Shown here: in pieces, positions 20,412 through 31,727 of the stretch
How positions within the stretch are numbered: position 1 is the first letter of the stretch
Layout: every line of letters starts with the position of its first letter
Origin: Avibacterium volantium
Lineage (GTDB): Bacteria; Pseudomonadota; Gammaproteobacteria; Enterobacterales; Pasteurellaceae
Length of the DNA: 64,000 bases
Direction: 5' to 3'
Assembly (NCBI RefSeq): GCF_900635775.1
Contig: NZ_LR134167.1
Coordinates: 901,001 to 965,000 of the forward strand
Program-made: the position numbers and the translations under genes
The notes under the pieces: generated by a model
The model's database searches: none
Seen by the model: only the letters and a program-made list of their open reading frames with translations
Told to the model about the DNA's origin: nothing

Positions 20412-21302
20412 ATGTTAGAACGTTATCGTGGGGAAATTATCCTTTTATTTGTGACCATTTCGGCCGCTATTGGCTGGTTTTTTTCAAAATATGCCATTGA
20501 TGCTTTGCCCTCGGTAGGATTTATCGGTTTGCGGTTTTTTCTTGCCGCACTGGTTTTTCTGCCCTTTGCTTACGTTCACTTACGCCGTTTAAGCCGCCAA
20601 CAAGTGATAAGTGCGGTACTAATTGGTGGTGTTTTTGCAGTTTTTCTTGGCGTTTGGATTCTAGCCATCACCAATAATACCAATTTCGGTGAAGGTGCGT
20701 TTCTTACTAGTTTATCAATGTTGATCGCACCTTTGCTCGCTTGGATCGTGTTTAAACAAAAGCCACAATCGAGTTTTTGGCTCTGTTTACCCATTGCGGT
20801 TTTAGGCTTGTACTTTCTTGCCTTAGGCAACAATGGCTTTGATCTTTCTTCCGATAACAGCCTATATTTGCTCACTTCATTATTGGCGGCTAGCTATTTT
20901 GTGCTTAATCATCATTATGCACGGCACATTCCTGTGTTGCCACTCACCACCATTCAGCTTGCTATGGTTGGGATTTTATGTGGTTTGTATTCAATGTTTA
21001 TGGAAACTTGGCCTGCGAATATTCCTAATGAAACTTGGGGGTGGTTGGCTGTTAGTGTGTTGATCGCCACTAATTTCCGTTTTTTACTGCAAACGCTCGG
21101 GCAGAAATATTCCAGTGTCGGTAATGCTGCATTAATTATGCTGCTTGAGCCGGTATGGACGCTGTTTTTGAGTATGCTAATTTTCCACGAACCACTCACA
21201 GCCCATAAGGCACTAGGCTGCGGCTTAATTTTTATGGCCTTAATTTTCTACCGCTTGCCGAAAGAAAAAGTGAAACAGTTTTTGCGTAGAAAAAAATACT
21301 AA
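20412..21302 (+). CDS. DMT superfamily transporter (EamA family)
   Basis: A 296-residue inner-membrane protein with about ten membrane spans arranged as two EamA repeats (about 8-140 and 148-288), the second ending LIMLLEPVWTLFLSMLIFHEPL, a strong family signature. Such proteins export metabolites or drugs; the substrate cannot be predicted. It follows rimI by 9 bases, so it may be co-transcribed. A uptake sequence lies just after the stop. Confidence 0.85.
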   Translation: MLERYRGEIILLFVTISAAIGWFFSKYAIDALPSVGFIGLRFFLAALVFLPFAYVHLRRLSRQQVISAVLIGGVFAVFLGVWILAITNNTNFGEGAFLTSLSMLIAPLLAWIVFKQKPQSSFWLCLPIAVLGLYFLALGNNGFDLSSDNSLYLLTSLLAASYFVLNHHYARHIPVLPLTTIQLAMVGILCGLYSMFMETWPANIPNETWGWLAVSVLIATNFRFLLQTLGQKYSSVGNAALIMLLEPVWTLFLSMLIFHEPLTAHKALGCGLIFMALIFYRLPKEKVKQFLRRKKY

Positions 21303-21330
21303 AAAATGACCGCACTTTCTGTGCAGTGAG

Positions 21331-21771
21331 TTATATCCAGCGTCTAACTTGCTGGCAATATTGTTGATAGGCTTTGCCGAAAAGCCGTGATAGCACTTGT
21401 TCTTCTTGCTTAATTTGAAACTGGTTCATAATGAGAACAAAGAAAATCAGCCCCGAAATTGCCAGCCCATTGCCTAGCCATAAAAACCAGCTGAGTAAAA
21501 TCAACCATAAACTAAGATACATCGGATTGCGGCTAAACGCATAAATGCCTGTTGTGATAAGCTGCGAAGTTTTTTCTACCGACAGCGGACTGATCGTGGT
21601 TTTAGCTTGATGAAATTGCCAAAGGCTACAAATGGTGATAAGGCTTGCGAGTAACACTATAGGCAAAATAAGAAGTGTAGAAAGGTGAAATAATCCAAAG
21701 GGCGGAAGCAAATACATTCCGCCCGCACAAGCAAGGAAAACGAGGGGAGGGGGAAGGATAATCTTCCCCAT
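21331..21771 (-). CDS. Isoprenylcysteine carboxyl methyltransferase-like (ICMT/PEMT family) membrane protein
   Basis: A 146-residue protein with four membrane spans. The C-terminal half carries the SAM-binding stretch GIYAFSRNPMYLSLW and the EEQVLSRLFGKAYQQYCQQVRRW tail, both typical of the isoprenylcysteine/phospholipid methyltransferase family. The bacterial substrate is unknown. Its start overlaps the pflA stop by one base, so it is probably co-transcribed with pflA. Confidence 0.8.
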   Translation of the reverse strand: MGKIILPPPLVFLACAGGMYLLPPFGLFHLSTLLILPIVLLASLITICSLWQFHQAKTTISPLSVEKTSQLITTGIYAFSRNPMYLSLWLILLSWFLWLGNGLAISGLIFFVLIMNQFQIKQEEQVLSRLFGKAYQQYCQQVRRWI

Positions 21772-22511
21772 TAATAACTCACCTTATGCCCATAGCTTTC
21801 AAGGATTTGCTTGATATGCTCAAGGGATTCTTTTGTTGGTGGTTTAACATCTTCCAGTTCGTATTTTTCCCCTATCGCTTCCCATTTATGTGCGCCAAGG
21901 CGGTGGTAGGGGAGTAGCTCAACTTTTTCAATATTGTGCATATCTTGAATGAACTGCCCAAGCAAATGCACGTCTTCATCGCTGTCTGTCCAGCCCGGCA
22001 CAACCACATAGCGAATCCATACAGGCTGGTTGCGTTTTTGTAAATATCGAGCAAATTCTAAGGTGCGTTTATTAGGCACACCAATCAAATTTTGGTGTAC
22101 GCGATCATTGAGTTCTTTCAGATCGAGTAGCACTAAATCGGTAACATCAAGCAGTTCATCAATAATATGATCATAATGACGAACAAATCCGTTGGTGTCT
22201 AAGCAAGTATGAATACCTTCCTTTTTACAAGCACGAAACCAATCGCGCACAAACTCTGCTTGTAACACGGCTTCACCGCCAGAGGCAGTAACGCCACCGC
22301 CAGAAGCATTCATAAAATGGCGATAAGTAACCACTTCTTTCATTAGATCTTCTACGGAAATTTCTTTTCCGCCGTGTAGATCCCAAGTATCGCGGTTATG
22401 GCAGTATTTGCAACGCATTAAGCAGCCTTGCAAAAACAGGATAAAACGGATTCCCGGGCCATCAACCGTGCCGCAAGATTCATAAGAATGGTAGCGAGCT
22501 AAAACAGACAT
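21771..22511 (-). CDS. pflA: Pyruvate formate-lyase 1-activating enzyme
   Basis: A radical SAM enzyme that installs the glycyl radical on PflB under anaerobic conditions. The iron-sulfur ligands are C30, C34 and C37 in [29 protein letters not shown] is also typical. 246 residues. AAAGGAAC lies upstream of the ATG. It is separated from its substrate gene pflB by an acid phosphatase gene, so it probably has its own promoter in 22512-22643. Confidence 0.96.
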   Translation of the reverse strand: MSVLARYHSYESCGTVDGPGIRFILFLQGCLMRCKYCHNRDTWDLHGGKEISVEDLMKEVVTYRHFMNASGGGVTASGGEAVLQAEFVRDWFRACKKEGIHTCLDTNGFVRHYDHIIDELLDVTDLVLLDLKELNDRVHQNLIGVPNKRTLEFARYLQKRNQPVWIRYVVVPGWTDSDEDVHLLGQFIQDMHNIEKVELLPYHRLGAHKWEAIGEKYELEDVKPPTKESLEHIKQILESYGHKVSY

Positions 22512-22584
22512 AATGTTCCTTTGTTAGAGAGAATGTAAAATCGTTAATTTCTATTTAAGGCTTTCAAAAAAGCATTAAATGGAA

Positions 22585-22615
22585 ATCAATCTGCCTAACA
22601 GCAAGGCAGATTGTG
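22585..22615 (-). terminator. Hairpin downstream of the acid phosphatase gene
   Basis: Perfect 10-bp stem CAATCTGCCT (22587-22596) / AGGCAGATTG (22604-22613) with a 7-base loop. The minus-strand T run is short (TGATTT). It could end the phosphatase transcript before pflA. Confidence 0.5.
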
Positions 22616-22643
22616 TATTATAGCGTAATCTTAGCGAAAAAAC

Positions 22644-23516
<873 letters not shown>

Positions 23517-23539
23517 CTACCGCACTTATTATAGCAGAT

Positions 23540-23585
23540 AAAGTAAAGGGAACAATAGATTTCTCTATGTTCCCTTTTTTATTTT
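23540..23585. terminator. Terminator between pflB and the acid phosphatase gene
   Basis: AAAGGGAAC (23545-23553) pairs with GTTCCCTTT (23569-23577), and the inner AATAGA/TCTAT bases extend the stem. There is a T run on both sides. It should end the focA-pflB transcript. An ACCGCACTT uptake sequence lies just to its left (23519-23527). Confidence 0.75.
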
Positions 23586-23608
23586 CTAAAAATTTACTAC
23601 ATTTTTAG

Positions 23609-25921
23609 TTACATTGTTTGCGTGAAAGTACGGGTAATTACGTCTTGTTGTTGCTCTTTAGTTAAAGAGTTAAAACGCACGGCGTAACCAGAAACACGAA
23701 TGGTTAATTGTGGATATTTTTCTGGGTTTTCCATTGCATCTAACAACATTTCACGGTTCATTACGTTCACGTTTAAGTGTTGTCCGCCTTCAACAGTCGC
23801 TTCGTGGTGGAAGTAACCGTCCATTAAGCCTGCAAGGTTACGTTTTTGCGCTTCGTAATCTTTACCTAATGCGTTTGGTACGATTGAGAAGGTGTAAGAA
23901 ATACCGTCTTTCGCGTAAGCAAATGGTAATTTCGCCACAGAAGTTAATGAAGCTACCGCACCTTTTTGATCGCGTCCGTGCATTGGGTTTGCACCCGGCC
24001 CGAATGGCGCACCAGCACGGCGACCATCTGGGGTGTTACCTGTTTTCTTACCATAAACCACGTTAGATGTAATAGTAAGAACAGATTGTGTTGGGGTTGC
24101 GTTGCGGTAAGTTTTATGCGTTTGAATTTTCTTCATAAAGCGTTCAACTAAATCTACCGCTAAATCATCAACACGGCTGTCGTTGTTACCGAATTGTGGA
24201 TATTCCCCTTCGATTTCAAAGTCGATAGCAACATTAGATGCCACTACGTTGCCATCTTTATCTTTGATGTCGCCACGAATTGGTTTCACTTTAGAGTATT
24301 TGATCGCAGCTAATGAGTCTGCTGCCACAGAAAGCCCTGCGATACCGCAAGCCATTGTGCGGAATACATCACGATCGTGGAATGCCATTAATGCCGCTTC
24401 ATAGGCATATTTATCGTGCATAAAGTGAATGATGTTCAATGCAGTAACGTATTGGGTAGCAAGCCAATCCATAAAGCTGTCCATACGTTCCATTACTGTA
24501 TCGAAGTCTAACACTTCATCCGTAATTGGGGCAGTTTTAGGGCCTACTTGCATACCTGATTTTTCATCAATACCACCATTGATTGCGTATAACAAGGTTT
24601 TTGCAAGGTTCGCACGCGCACCGAAGAATTGCATTTGTTTACCCACAACCATCGGGCTTACACAACAAGCGATCGCATAGTCATCACTGTTGAAGTCTGG
24701 ACGCATTAAGTCATCATTTTCGTATTGTACAGATGACGTATCAATAGATACTTTCGCACAATAACGTTTGAACGCTTCTGGTAACTGTTCAGACCAAAGA
24801 ATGGTTAAGTTTGGCTCTGGTGAAGGCCCCATTGTGTAAAGGGTGTGTAAGATACGGAAGCTGTTTTTGGTTACTAATGTACGACCGTCTAAGCCCATAC
24901 CTGCCAATGTTTCTGTTGCCCACATTGGGTCGCCAGAGAATAATTGATCGTATTCTGGAGTACGCAAGAAACGCACCATACGCAATTTCATTACAAGGTG
25001 GTCGATTAATTCTTGTGCTTCTTGTTCAGTGATTTTGCCCGCTTTAAGATCGCGTTCAATATAAATATCTAAGAAAGTAGAAACACGACCAAAAGACATC
25101 GCCGCACCATTTTGTGATTTCACTGCTGCAAGATAAGCGAAATAAGTCCATTGCACCGCTTCTTGTGCGTTAGTTGCTGGGTTAGAAACATCAAAGCCGT
25201 AAGAGGCTGCCATTTCTTTAATTTTACCCAATGCACGGTGTTGTTCAGCAATTTCTTCGCGTAATTGAATTGTCGCTTGAATATCTTCACCACGCTCTAA
25301 TTTTTCTTGTAATGAATTAAATTGGTTGAATTTATCTTTCATTAAGAAATCAGCACCGTAAAGGGCTAAACGGCGATAATCCCCAATGATACGGCCACGG
25401 CCATAAGCATCTGGTAAACCAGTAATTACGCCAGATTTACGGCAACGTAAAATATCTGGGGTGTAAACATCAAATACCCCTTGGTTATGGGTTTTACGAT
25501 ATTCTGTAAAGATATGTTCAATTTCAGGTTTTAATTCGCGGCGATAAACTTGGCACGAACCTTTTACCATTTTGATCCCACCGTAAGGCATAATGGCACG
25601 TTTTAATGGTGCATCAGTTTGTAAGCCCACGATTTTTTCCAAGTCTTTTTCAATGTAACCTGGTTTGTGAGAAGTAATGGTTGATGGCATATCTGTATCA
25701 ATGTCATAAGGTTCGTGAGTTTTGTTCTCAACCTTAATTTTTTCCATTACATCATTCCATAATTTCGTAGTCGCTTCTGTTGCACCTGCAAGGAATGATT
25801 CATCACCTTCATAAGGGGTGTAGTTTTTTTGAATAAAATCGCGTACGTTTACTTCGGTTTGCCAGTCACCTGGAGTAAAACCTTCCCACGCTTTTTTTTG
25901 CGCTTCTGTTAGTTGAGTCAT
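23609..25921 (-). CDS. pflB: Formate C-acetyltransferase (pyruvate formate-lyase)
   Basis: Cleaves pyruvate with CoA to acetyl-CoA and formate during anaerobic growth. The 770-residue protein has the active-site cysteine pair C419-C420 (IACCVSPM) and the C-terminal glycyl-radical box RVSGYAVRF (Gly near 745). It lies 74 bases after focA, the normal focA-pflB order. The activating enzyme PflA is encoded further downstream. Expression is expected to be anaerobically induced; an FNR-like box is upstream of focA. Confidence 0.98.
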   Translation of the reverse strand: MTQLTEAQKKAWEGFTPGDWQTEVNVRDFIQKNYTPYEGDESFLAGATEATTKLWNDVMEKIKVENKTHEPYDIDTDMPSTITSHKPGYIEKDLEKIVGLQTDAPLKRAIMPYGGIKMVKGSCQVYRRELKPEIEHIFTEYRKTHNQGVFDVYTPDILRCRKSGVITGLPDAYGRGRIIGDYRRLALYGADFLMKDKFNQFNSLQEKLERGEDIQATIQLREEIAEQHRALGKIKEMAASYGFDVSNPATNAQEAVQWTYFAYLAAVKSQNGAAMSFGRVSTFLDIYIERDLKAGKITEQEAQELIDHLVMKLRMVRFLRTPEYDQLFSGDPMWATETLAGMGLDGRTLVTKNSFRILHTLYTMGPSPEPNLTILWSEQLPEAFKRYCAKVSIDTSSVQYENDDLMRPDFNSDDYAIACCVSPMVVGKQMQFFGARANLAKTLLYAINGGIDEKSGMQVGPKTAPITDEVLDFDTVMERMDSFMDWLATQYVTALNIIHFMHDKYAYEAALMAFHDRDVFRTMACGIAGLSVAADSLAAIKYSKVKPIRGDIKDKDGNVVASNVAIDFEIEGEYPQFGNNDSRVDDLAVDLVERFMKKIQTHKTYRNATPTQSVLTITSNVVYGKKTGNTPDGRRAGAPFGPGANPMHGRDQKGAVASLTSVAKLPFAYAKDGISYTFSIVPNALGKDYEAQKRNLAGLMDGYFHHEATVEGGQHLNVNVMNREMLLDAMENPEKYPQLTIRVSGYAVRFNSLTKEQQQDVITRTFTQTM

Positions 25922-25995
25922 TACTATTTTCCTTTAACGTAAATAAAATTTTAACTATGTAAAAACGGCGAAAAAACAACCGCTCTTACGCCAAA

Positions 25996-26853
25996 CTAAT
26001 GTGAATGTGGTTTGTTAGTAAACCACTGCATTAATGCAATACATACCCCGCCACCAACGATATTACCAAGCGTAACAGGAATAAGATTTTTTACGACAAA
26101 ATGATAAACATCTAAATCAGCAAATTGTGTAGCATTTAGCCCAAGGGATTGCCAAAACTCGGCTGAACTACAATGGGCTGTGATGATCCCAAGGGGAATC
26201 ATAAACATATTCGCCACACTATGCTCGAAGCCTGAAGAAACAAACAAGCCGATCGGTAAAATCATAATAAAGGCTTTGTCTGTTAAGGTTTTTCCCGCAT
26301 AGCTCATCCACACCGCAATGCACACCATAATATTACATAAAATTCCTAAGCTAAAAGCTTCAAACCAGCTATGATGAATCTTATGTTGGGCTGTTTTCAA
26401 AATCGTCAAGCCCCATTGTCCATTGGCCGCCATTGTTTGCCCAGCAAACCAAATTAAGCCTGCAATGATGATTGCCCCCACAAAATTACCTGCATAAACG
26501 GCAACCCAGTTGCGTAACATTTGAATGGTATTAATTCGTTGTCCTGCACGCGCTACCAATGTCATTGTTGATGAAGTGAATAATTCAGATCCACAGACAA
26601 CCACCATAATCACGCCCACAGAGAACACTAAACCGCCAACCAGTTTAGCCAATCCCCAAGACACATTCGCTAACCCTGTTTGCGTGGTGGTATAAAAGAC
26701 GAAAGCAAGCGCAATAAACGCTCCTGCTGAAATTGCGGAAAGAAAAGAATAGAATTGATTTTTCGTTGCTTTATATGTACCGACATCTTCGGCAAATTGA
26801 GCCATTTCTGTTGGCGTTGCCATAAAGCTGACAGAGTTTTCTTTTTTCATCAC
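25996..26853 (-). CDS. focA: Formate channel/transporter FocA
   Basis: A 285-residue inner-membrane formate/nitrite-type channel with six membrane spans, forming a pentamer in the family. It exports the formate made by PflB and can re-import it. Signature stretches are FLSAISAGAFIALAF near residue 37 and NFVGAIIIAGLIW in the third span. It heads the focA-pflB unit; the upstream region to 27164 is shared with the divergent hinT gene. Confidence 0.95.
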   Translation of the reverse strand: MMKKENSVSFMATPTEMAQFAEDVGTYKATKNQFYSFLSAISAGAFIALAFVFYTTTQTGLANVSWGLAKLVGGLVFSVGVIMVVVCGSELFTSSTMTLVARAGQRINTIQMLRNWVAVYAGNFVGAIIIAGLIWFAGQTMAANGQWGLTILKTAQHKIHHSWFEAFSLGILCNIMVCIAVWMSYAGKTLTDKAFIMILPIGLFVSSGFEHSVANMFMIPLGIITAHCSSAEFWQSLGLNATQFADLDVYHFVVKNLIPVTLGNIVGGGVCIALMQWFTNKPHSH

Positions 26854-27164
26854 ACACCCTACAAAAATTAACTGTGCCTATTCTAAGGTATAAACCTACA
26901 ACTTAAAACTAAAAAAAATTTTATTTTTTATAAAATTTGTTCAAAATCAAATTTGTTTACATTTGTGTAACATATTGAAATAAAAAATAAGTTTTGCATT
27001 AACATAAATTTAACAAATAGATTGCAAATTGCTATTTGGGGACTTTTCTGATAAAAATAACCGCACTTAATTTATCGCAAAATAGCAATTAATGAGCGAA
27101 TAAAAAGTGAGCGATAAATATTGTGTTTACCTCTAAATATCCCTTTAAAATATAAGGACTTCCT
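26854..27164. promoter_or_regulatory. focA/hinT divergent intergenic region
   Basis: A 311-bp AT-rich region between divergent focA and hinT. It contains the FNR-like box at 26937-26950 and a single uptake sequence (ACCGCACTT, 27061-27069). No gene or RNA was recognised. Promoters for both genes are expected here but I cannot fix their -10/-35 positions with confidence. Confidence 0.6.
26937..26950 (-). promoter_or_regulatory. FNR-like box upstream of focA-pflB
   Basis: TTGTTCAAAATCAA matches the FNR palindrome TTGAT-N4-ATCAA in 9 of 10 defined bases. It lies 84-97 bases upstream of the focA start, compatible with class II activation of an anaerobic promoter. This is a single site judged by eye. 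Confidence 0.5.
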
Positions 27165-27515
27165 ATGGCAGAAGAAACCATTTTCAGCAAAATTATTCGT
27201 AAAGAAATCCCCGCGAATATCGTCTATCAAGATGAATTAGTCACCGCATTTCGTGATATTTCACCGCAAGCGGCAACCCATATTTTGATTATTCCGAATA
27301 AACTGATTCCAACCGTGAATGAGGTTACCGAACAAGATGAAGTGGCATTAGGGCGTTTATTTACTGTGGCGGCTAAGTTAGCTGAGCAAGAGGGCATTGC
27401 GCAAGATGGCTATCGCCTTATCGTTAATTGCAACAAACACGGTGGACAAGAAGTGTATCATTTACATATGCACTTACTTGGTGGTGAACCTTTAGGAAAA
27501 ATGTTGGCAAAATAA
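27165..27515 (+). CDS. hinT: HIT family purine nucleoside phosphoramidase HinT
   Basis: A small hydrolase of aminoacyl-AMP and AMP-phosphoramidate substrates. The histidine triad is HLHMH at residues 99-103. 116 residues, full length. AAGGAC precedes the ATG. Its stop overlaps the next start (TAATG), so it heads a run with the YcfL-type lipoprotein gene, nagZ and rlmC, as in H. influenzae and, in part, E. coli. Confidence 0.95.
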   Translation: MAEETIFSKIIRKEIPANIVYQDELVTAFRDISPQAATHILIIPNKLIPTVNEVTEQDEVALGRLFTVAAKLAEQEGIAQDGYRLIVNCNKHGGQEVYHLHMHLLGGEPLGKMLAK

Positions 27516-27883
27516 TGAAAAAACTGTTTTTTCTGTGCGGATTAAGCCTATTGCTTGCGGCTTGTAGCTCCACGCTTTCGCAAAATATTGTGAGCGAAAA
27601 TGAGCCTATTTTAAATGTAGAAGCCAATCTCGCGCCATTGATTGAAACAAAATTACGCCACAACAATGTTTGGCTGAAAAACAAAAGTCAGCAGCAGCTT
27701 GATGTGGCTTATTATTTCTTTTGGTATGACAAAAATGGCGTAACCCAAGGGGAAGAGCCGAATTTAAACGCGCCCTCTAGTTTGCTGCTGCAACCAAGCC
27801 AACAAACCAACTTAACGCCTGTTCCGCCAACGGAACAAAGCGCCAATTACCGTTTATATCTTCGTTTGAATAAATTGCAATAA
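27515..27883 (+). CDS. YcfL family lipoprotein (DUF1425)
   Basis: A 122-residue lipoprotein. The signal peptide ends in lipobox LLAAC with lipidated Cys17. The mature part is a small beta-rich domain like YcfL of E. coli, whose function is unknown; it is regularly found next to hinT and nagZ, so a cell-envelope role is a reasonable guess. Coupled to hinT by a one-base overlap. Confidence 0.82.
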   Translation: MKKLFFLCGLSLLLAACSSTLSQNIVSENEPILNVEANLAPLIETKLRHNNVWLKNKSQQQLDVAYYFFWYDKNGVTQGEEPNLNAPSSLLLQPSQQTNLTPVPPTEQSANYRLYLRLNKLQ

Positions 27884-27891
27884 GGATTTCA

Positions 27892-28935
27892 ATGTCAGCG
27901 TTACTTATCGATCTTACTGGACAAGAAGTTAGCCAAGAAGAATTAGAATTGCTTGCGCACCCCTTAGTTGCTGGCGTAATTTTATTTACCCGTAACTTTT
28001 ATGATCGTGAGCAAATTCAACATCTTGTCGCCACCTTACGGCAGAAAGTAAAGAAACCCTTATTGATTACCGTTGATCAAGAAGGCGGGCGTGTACAACG
28101 TTTTCGTGCAGGCTTTACTCAACTGCCCGCAATGCAAAGTTTCGCTAGCCTAATCGCTGATCCGCAACAGCAACAAGCAATGGCATTGCAAGCTGGCTGG
28201 CAAATGGCTGCAGAAATGATCGCACTGGATATTGACTTAAGTTTTGCACCCGTGCTGGATTTAGGCCATCAATGCCGTGCTATTGGTGATCGCAGTTTTC
28301 ACGATGAAGCCGCACAAACCCTTGATCTTGCACGTCAATTTATTATTGGAATGAAGCAAGCAGGAATGGCCAGCACAGGCAAGCATTTCCCTGGACACGG
28401 ACAGGTTCTGGCAGATTCTCACCTTGAAACGCCTTATGATGAACGCCCAAAAGCAGAGATTTTTAATCAAGATATTGTGCCATTTCAACAGCTCATCGCG
28501 GAAAATTATCTTGATGCCGTGATGCCTGCGCACGTCATTTATACGCAATGCGATCCGCAACCTGCTAGCGGCTCTGCTTACTGGTTACAACAAGTACTCC
28601 GCCAACAGCTTGGCTTTAAAGGGGCGATTTTCTCTGATGATTTGGGAATGAAAGGTGCGGGTTTTATGGGCGATTTTGTGGCGCGTTGTCAGCAATCCCT
28701 TAATGCGGGCTGTGATTTACTATTGCTTTGCAATGAGCGTGAGGGCGTGATCCAAGTGCTAGATCATTTCCAACCGCAAGAATCCCCTGAGCAATATGCC
28801 CTTCGCCAACAACGTTTGCAACGCCTGTTTAAGCGTAGAAAGTCTGATTGGCAACGCCTTGAACGCTCAAGCCGTTGGCAAGAAAATCAGCAAAAATTGA
28901 CCGCACTTCAACAAACTTGGTTAGCGAGCGTCTAA
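27892..28935 (+). CDS. nagZ: Beta-N-acetylglucosaminidase NagZ
   Basis: A cytoplasmic family 3 glycosidase that removes GlcNAc from anhydro-muropeptides during peptidoglycan recycling. The family 3 signature KHFPGHG begins at K164 and the nucleophile-containing SDDLGM motif is at 248-253. 347 residues. AAGGA lies upstream of the ATG. Its stop is directly followed by the rlmC ATG. AmpD of the same recycling pathway is encoded at 63.1 kb. Confidence 0.96.
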   Translation: MSALLIDLTGQEVSQEELELLAHPLVAGVILFTRNFYDREQIQHLVATLRQKVKKPLLITVDQEGGRVQRFRAGFTQLPAMQSFASLIADPQQQQAMALQAGWQMAAEMIALDIDLSFAPVLDLGHQCRAIGDRSFHDEAAQTLDLARQFIIGMKQAGMASTGKHFPGHGQVLADSHLETPYDERPKAEIFNQDIVPFQQLIAENYLDAVMPAHVIYTQCDPQPASGSAYWLQQVLRQQLGFKGAIFSDDLGMKGAGFMGDFVARCQQSLNAGCDLLLLCNEREGVIQVLDHFQPQESPEQYALRQQRLQRLFKRRKSDWQRLERSSRWQENQQKLTALQQTWLASV

Positions 28936-30114
28936 ATGTCAGCAATGCCAGTTTGTCCGCACTTTATGGCAGGACAATGCCGTTCTTGCCAATGGCTTGA
29001 AATGCCTTATACCAAACAGCTTGATAAGAAAAAAGCCCATTTAGTTCAACAACTTAATGGGCTTGATCAATCACAGCTTAAATGGTTGCCAGCTTATACT
29101 TCTGCGCAACAAGGTTTTCGTAATAAAGCGAAAATGGTGGTGAGCGGTTCGGTGGAACGCCCGATTTTAGGCATTTTGACCGATCCCAATGATCCACAAA
29201 GTGCGGTGGATTTATCCGATTGTTTGCTCTACCCTGCACATTTCGCTGAGATTTTTGCCCAATTAAAAACCTTTATCGGGCGCGCGGGCTTAGTGCCTTA
29301 TCATATCGCAAAACGCAAAGGTGAACTGAAATATATTTTGCTTACCGAAAGCCAAAGTAACGGCACATTAATGTTGCGTTTTGTGTTGCGATCTACCGCC
29401 AAACTGGCTCTTATTCAGCGAGAATTACCACAATTATTGGCAAACTTGCCACAAATAAAGGTGGTGAGCCTGAATATTCAGCCTAAACACGCGGCAATTT
29501 TAGAAGGTGAAGAAGAAATTTTTCTCACGGAACAAAAGCAGCTCGCTGAAAGTTTTAACAAAATTCCGTTATTTATTCGCCCACAAAGCTTTTTCCAAAC
29601 CAATCCAAAGGTGGCAGAAGGCTTATACGGCACGGCACAGCAATGGATTAAAGATCTTCCGATTAGCAAAATCTGGGATCTGTTTTGCGGCGTAGGTGGC
29701 TTTGGTTTACATTGTGCGGCGATCTTGCAACAAAAAGGCGTAAACGTGCAATTAACTGGCATTGAAATTTCCCCATCAGCGATTGCTAGTGCTAGCTTGT
29801 CAGCAGAAAAATTGGGGTTAGCGCAGGTGAAGTTTCAGTCCTTAGATGCAGCAAATTTCGCTTTAGCACAAAATGAAAAACCAGATTTGCTGATCGTCAA
29901 TCCGCCACGCCGTGGCATCGGCAAAGAGTTGGCTCAATTTCTCAATAAATTACAACCGCACTTTATTTTATATTCCAGCTGCAATGCGGTTTCAATGGGC
30001 AAAGATTTGCAAGAATTAGCCAACTACCAAGCACAAAAAATCCAACTTTTTGATATGTTCCCTAATACGGCGCATTATGAAGTGTTGGTGTTGTTAGAAC
30101 GCTCAGGGGGATGA
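28936..30114 (+). CDS. rlmC: 23S rRNA (uracil(747)-C(5))-methyltransferase RlmC
   Basis: A SAM-dependent RNA m5U methyltransferase. The N-terminal cysteines of [14 protein letters not shown] should bind a [4Fe-4S] cluster. The SAM-binding motif is [13 protein letters not shown] and the catalytic cysteine lies in [21 protein letters not shown] is the usual substrate-side motif. At 392 residues without an N-terminal TRAM domain it fits RlmC rather than RlmD. It begins immediately at the nagZ stop. Confidence 0.93.
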   Translation: MSAMPVCPHFMAGQCRSCQWLEMPYTKQLDKKKAHLVQQLNGLDQSQLKWLPAYTSAQQGFRNKAKMVVSGSVERPILGILTDPNDPQSAVDLSDCLLYPAHFAEIFAQLKTFIGRAGLVPYHIAKRKGELKYILLTESQSNGTLMLRFVLRSTAKLALIQRELPQLLANLPQIKVVSLNIQPKHAAILEGEEEIFLTEQKQLAESFNKIPLFIRPQSFFQTNPKVAEGLYGTAQQWIKDLPISKIWDLFCGVGGFGLHCAAILQQKGVNVQLTGIEISPSAIASASLSAEKLGLAQVKFQSLDAANFALAQNEKPDLLIVNPPRRGIGKELAQFLNKLQPHFILYSSCNAVSMGKDLQELANYQAQKIQLFDMFPNTAHYEVLVLLERSGG

Positions 30115-30135
30115 TGGGCGTTCTTTCTCAAGTCC

Positions 30136-30375
30136 TTAGTGAGATTGAAGGCTTGTCGTGTTTTTACGATGTCTAATCAGCTGAATAACATTGATGATAA
30201 CGATAAAACCGTCTAACAGCACTACCGGTAAGGCATTTGTGTAGATCGCATAAATGGTAACGAAAAAAGCACCTGTGGCATTTAACAAACGTAATTTTAA
30301 TAGTGAGTTGGTCATAAATGAAAGCACCACTAATGCAGTGCCAAAATAGCCGAGAATATTCATTAATAAATCCAT
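30136..30375 (-). CDS. Small YgjV-like membrane protein
   Basis: A 79-residue protein with about three hydrophobic segments (NILGYFGTALVVLSFM, LLNATGAFFVTIYAIY, PVVLLDGFIVIINVIQLI) and a basic tail. The pattern resembles the YgjV family of bacterial inner-membrane proteins of unknown function. A good ribosome site (AAGGAAAT) precedes the ATG. It converges with rlmC and is followed upstream by argE on the same strand. Confidence 0.65.
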   Translation of the reverse strand: MDLLMNILGYFGTALVVLSFMTNSLLKLRLLNATGAFFVTIYAIYTNALPVVLLDGFIVIINVIQLIRHRKNTTSLQSH

Positions 30376-30484
30376 AAAATTTCCTTAAAAAGAATGGGAA
30401 AGAAAAAGGGGCGTATCTTAGCACAATGACGCAAAAAATACGGTGAAAAATCACCGCACTTTTTATTTTTAGCAAATCTCTGCG

Positions 30485-31627
30485 TTAGCAAAAATGCCCA
30501 ATCAACTTACTCAACAGTTCGTGAGTAGGTTTGATAAATTCGGCGGAGAGATATTCATCGGGTTGGTGGGCTTGTTCGATTGAACCGGGGCCTAGCACTA
30601 ATGTTGGGCAAAGTTGTTGAATGAAAGGGGCTTCGGTGCAATAATTCACCGCTTCGCATTTTTCGCCAAGTAATTTTTCCACCACTTGGACAACTTGAGC
30701 GGAATGTTCGCATTCATAACCTGGGGTGGGTTCGTGTAAGGCTTTGAGTGAAATAAGATCACCCCATCTTTCAAACATTGGACGGAGCTTTTCTTGTAGC
30801 ATTTCATTCAGATCTTCTAGACGCATTTGTGGCAACGGGCGAATATCAAAATGCAGTTCGCAGCACGCACAAATACGATTTACCGCATCGCCGCCGTGGA
30901 TTGCGCCAAAATTCATTGTCGGATAAGGAATAGCAAAGGCGGAATGATGATATTTTTCCTTTAACTCATTACGCATTTCCATTAAATAACCTGTGGCTTC
31001 GTGCATTAATTCAATGGCATTGATGCCTTTGTCAGGATCACTGGAATGCCCTGTTTTCCCTATAATTCGCACCGCTTGCCCGATATGTCCTTTATGCGCG
31101 CGCACGGGTTTTAAGGAAGTTGGCTCGCCGATAATGGCACAATCTGGGCGAATATGGCTGTGCTGGCTGAAGGTGCGTGCACCCAAAAGTGTGGTTTCTT
31201 CATCAGCGGTAGCAAGAATCCGCAACGGTTTGCTTAGTTTACTGAGATCAATATGACGTAAGGTTTCTAGCACAAACGCAAAGAACCCTTTCATATCTGC
31301 TGTGCCTAAGCCGTAAAATTTGCCGTCTTTTTCGCTGAGTTTAAAAGGCTCAAAATGCCAGCGCCCTTCATCGAAAGGCACGGTGTCCGTATGCCCTGCG
31401 AGCAATAATCCTCCTTCCCCTTCGCCATAGGTGGCTAATAAATTGAATTTATTTCGGCTGCCTTCCACGGGAATAATGTTGGTTTTAAAGCCTAGATCAC
31501 CAAGCCAAGTGGCAAGCAATTCAATTAAGGCTTTATTCGATTGATCAAATTCTGCTTCTACGCTACTAATAGTGGGCAATGCGATAAGCTGAGAGTACAT
31601 TTCAAGGAAAGGCGGCAATTTTTTCAT
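30485..31627 (-). CDS. argE: Acetylornithine deacetylase
   Basis: An M20-family zinc hydrolase that makes ornithine from N-acetylornithine. Metal-site motifs: [21 protein letters not shown] and [12 protein letters not shown], followed by [16 protein letters not shown]. 380 residues. It is divergent from argCBH across a 100-bp gap with an ArgR-type operator. The AGGATAAACTT ribosome site supports this start. Confidence 0.96.
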   Translation of the reverse strand: MKKLPPFLEMYSQLIALPTISSVEAEFDQSNKALIELLATWLGDLGFKTNIIPVEGSRNKFNLLATYGEGEGGLLLAGHTDTVPFDEGRWHFEPFKLSEKDGKFYGLGTADMKGFFAFVLETLRHIDLSKLSKPLRILATADEETTLLGARTFSQHSHIRPDCAIIGEPTSLKPVRAHKGHIGQAVRIIGKTGHSSDPDKGINAIELMHEATGYLMEMRNELKEKYHHSAFAIPYPTMNFGAIHGGDAVNRICACCELHFDIRPLPQMRLEDLNEMLQEKLRPMFERWGDLISLKALHEPTPGYECEHSAQVVQVVEKLLGEKCEAVNYCTEAPFIQQLCPTLVLGPGSIEQAHQPDEYLSAEFIKPTHELLSKLIGHFC

Positions 31628-31662
31628 TAAGTTTATCCTGTATTAAATTAAAGGTTGATTTA

Positions 31663-31697
31663 TGATTAATTATGCACAATAATAGCATAATTAATCA
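31663..31697. promoter_or_regulatory. Tandem ARG boxes between argE and argC (predicted ArgR operator)
   Basis: TGATTAATTATGC (31663-31675) and GCATAATTAATCA (31685-31697) form a perfect 13-bp inverted repeat. Each arm resembles an ARG box (TGAAT-N4-ATTCA): 8/10 and 7/10 matches. Their centres are 21 bp apart, the usual spacing for an ArgR hexamer. The position between divergent arginine genes strongly supports arginine repression of both. Confidence 0.75.
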
Positions 31698-31727
31698 AGT
31701 GTTATATTTTTATCTACAAGGTGTTCT

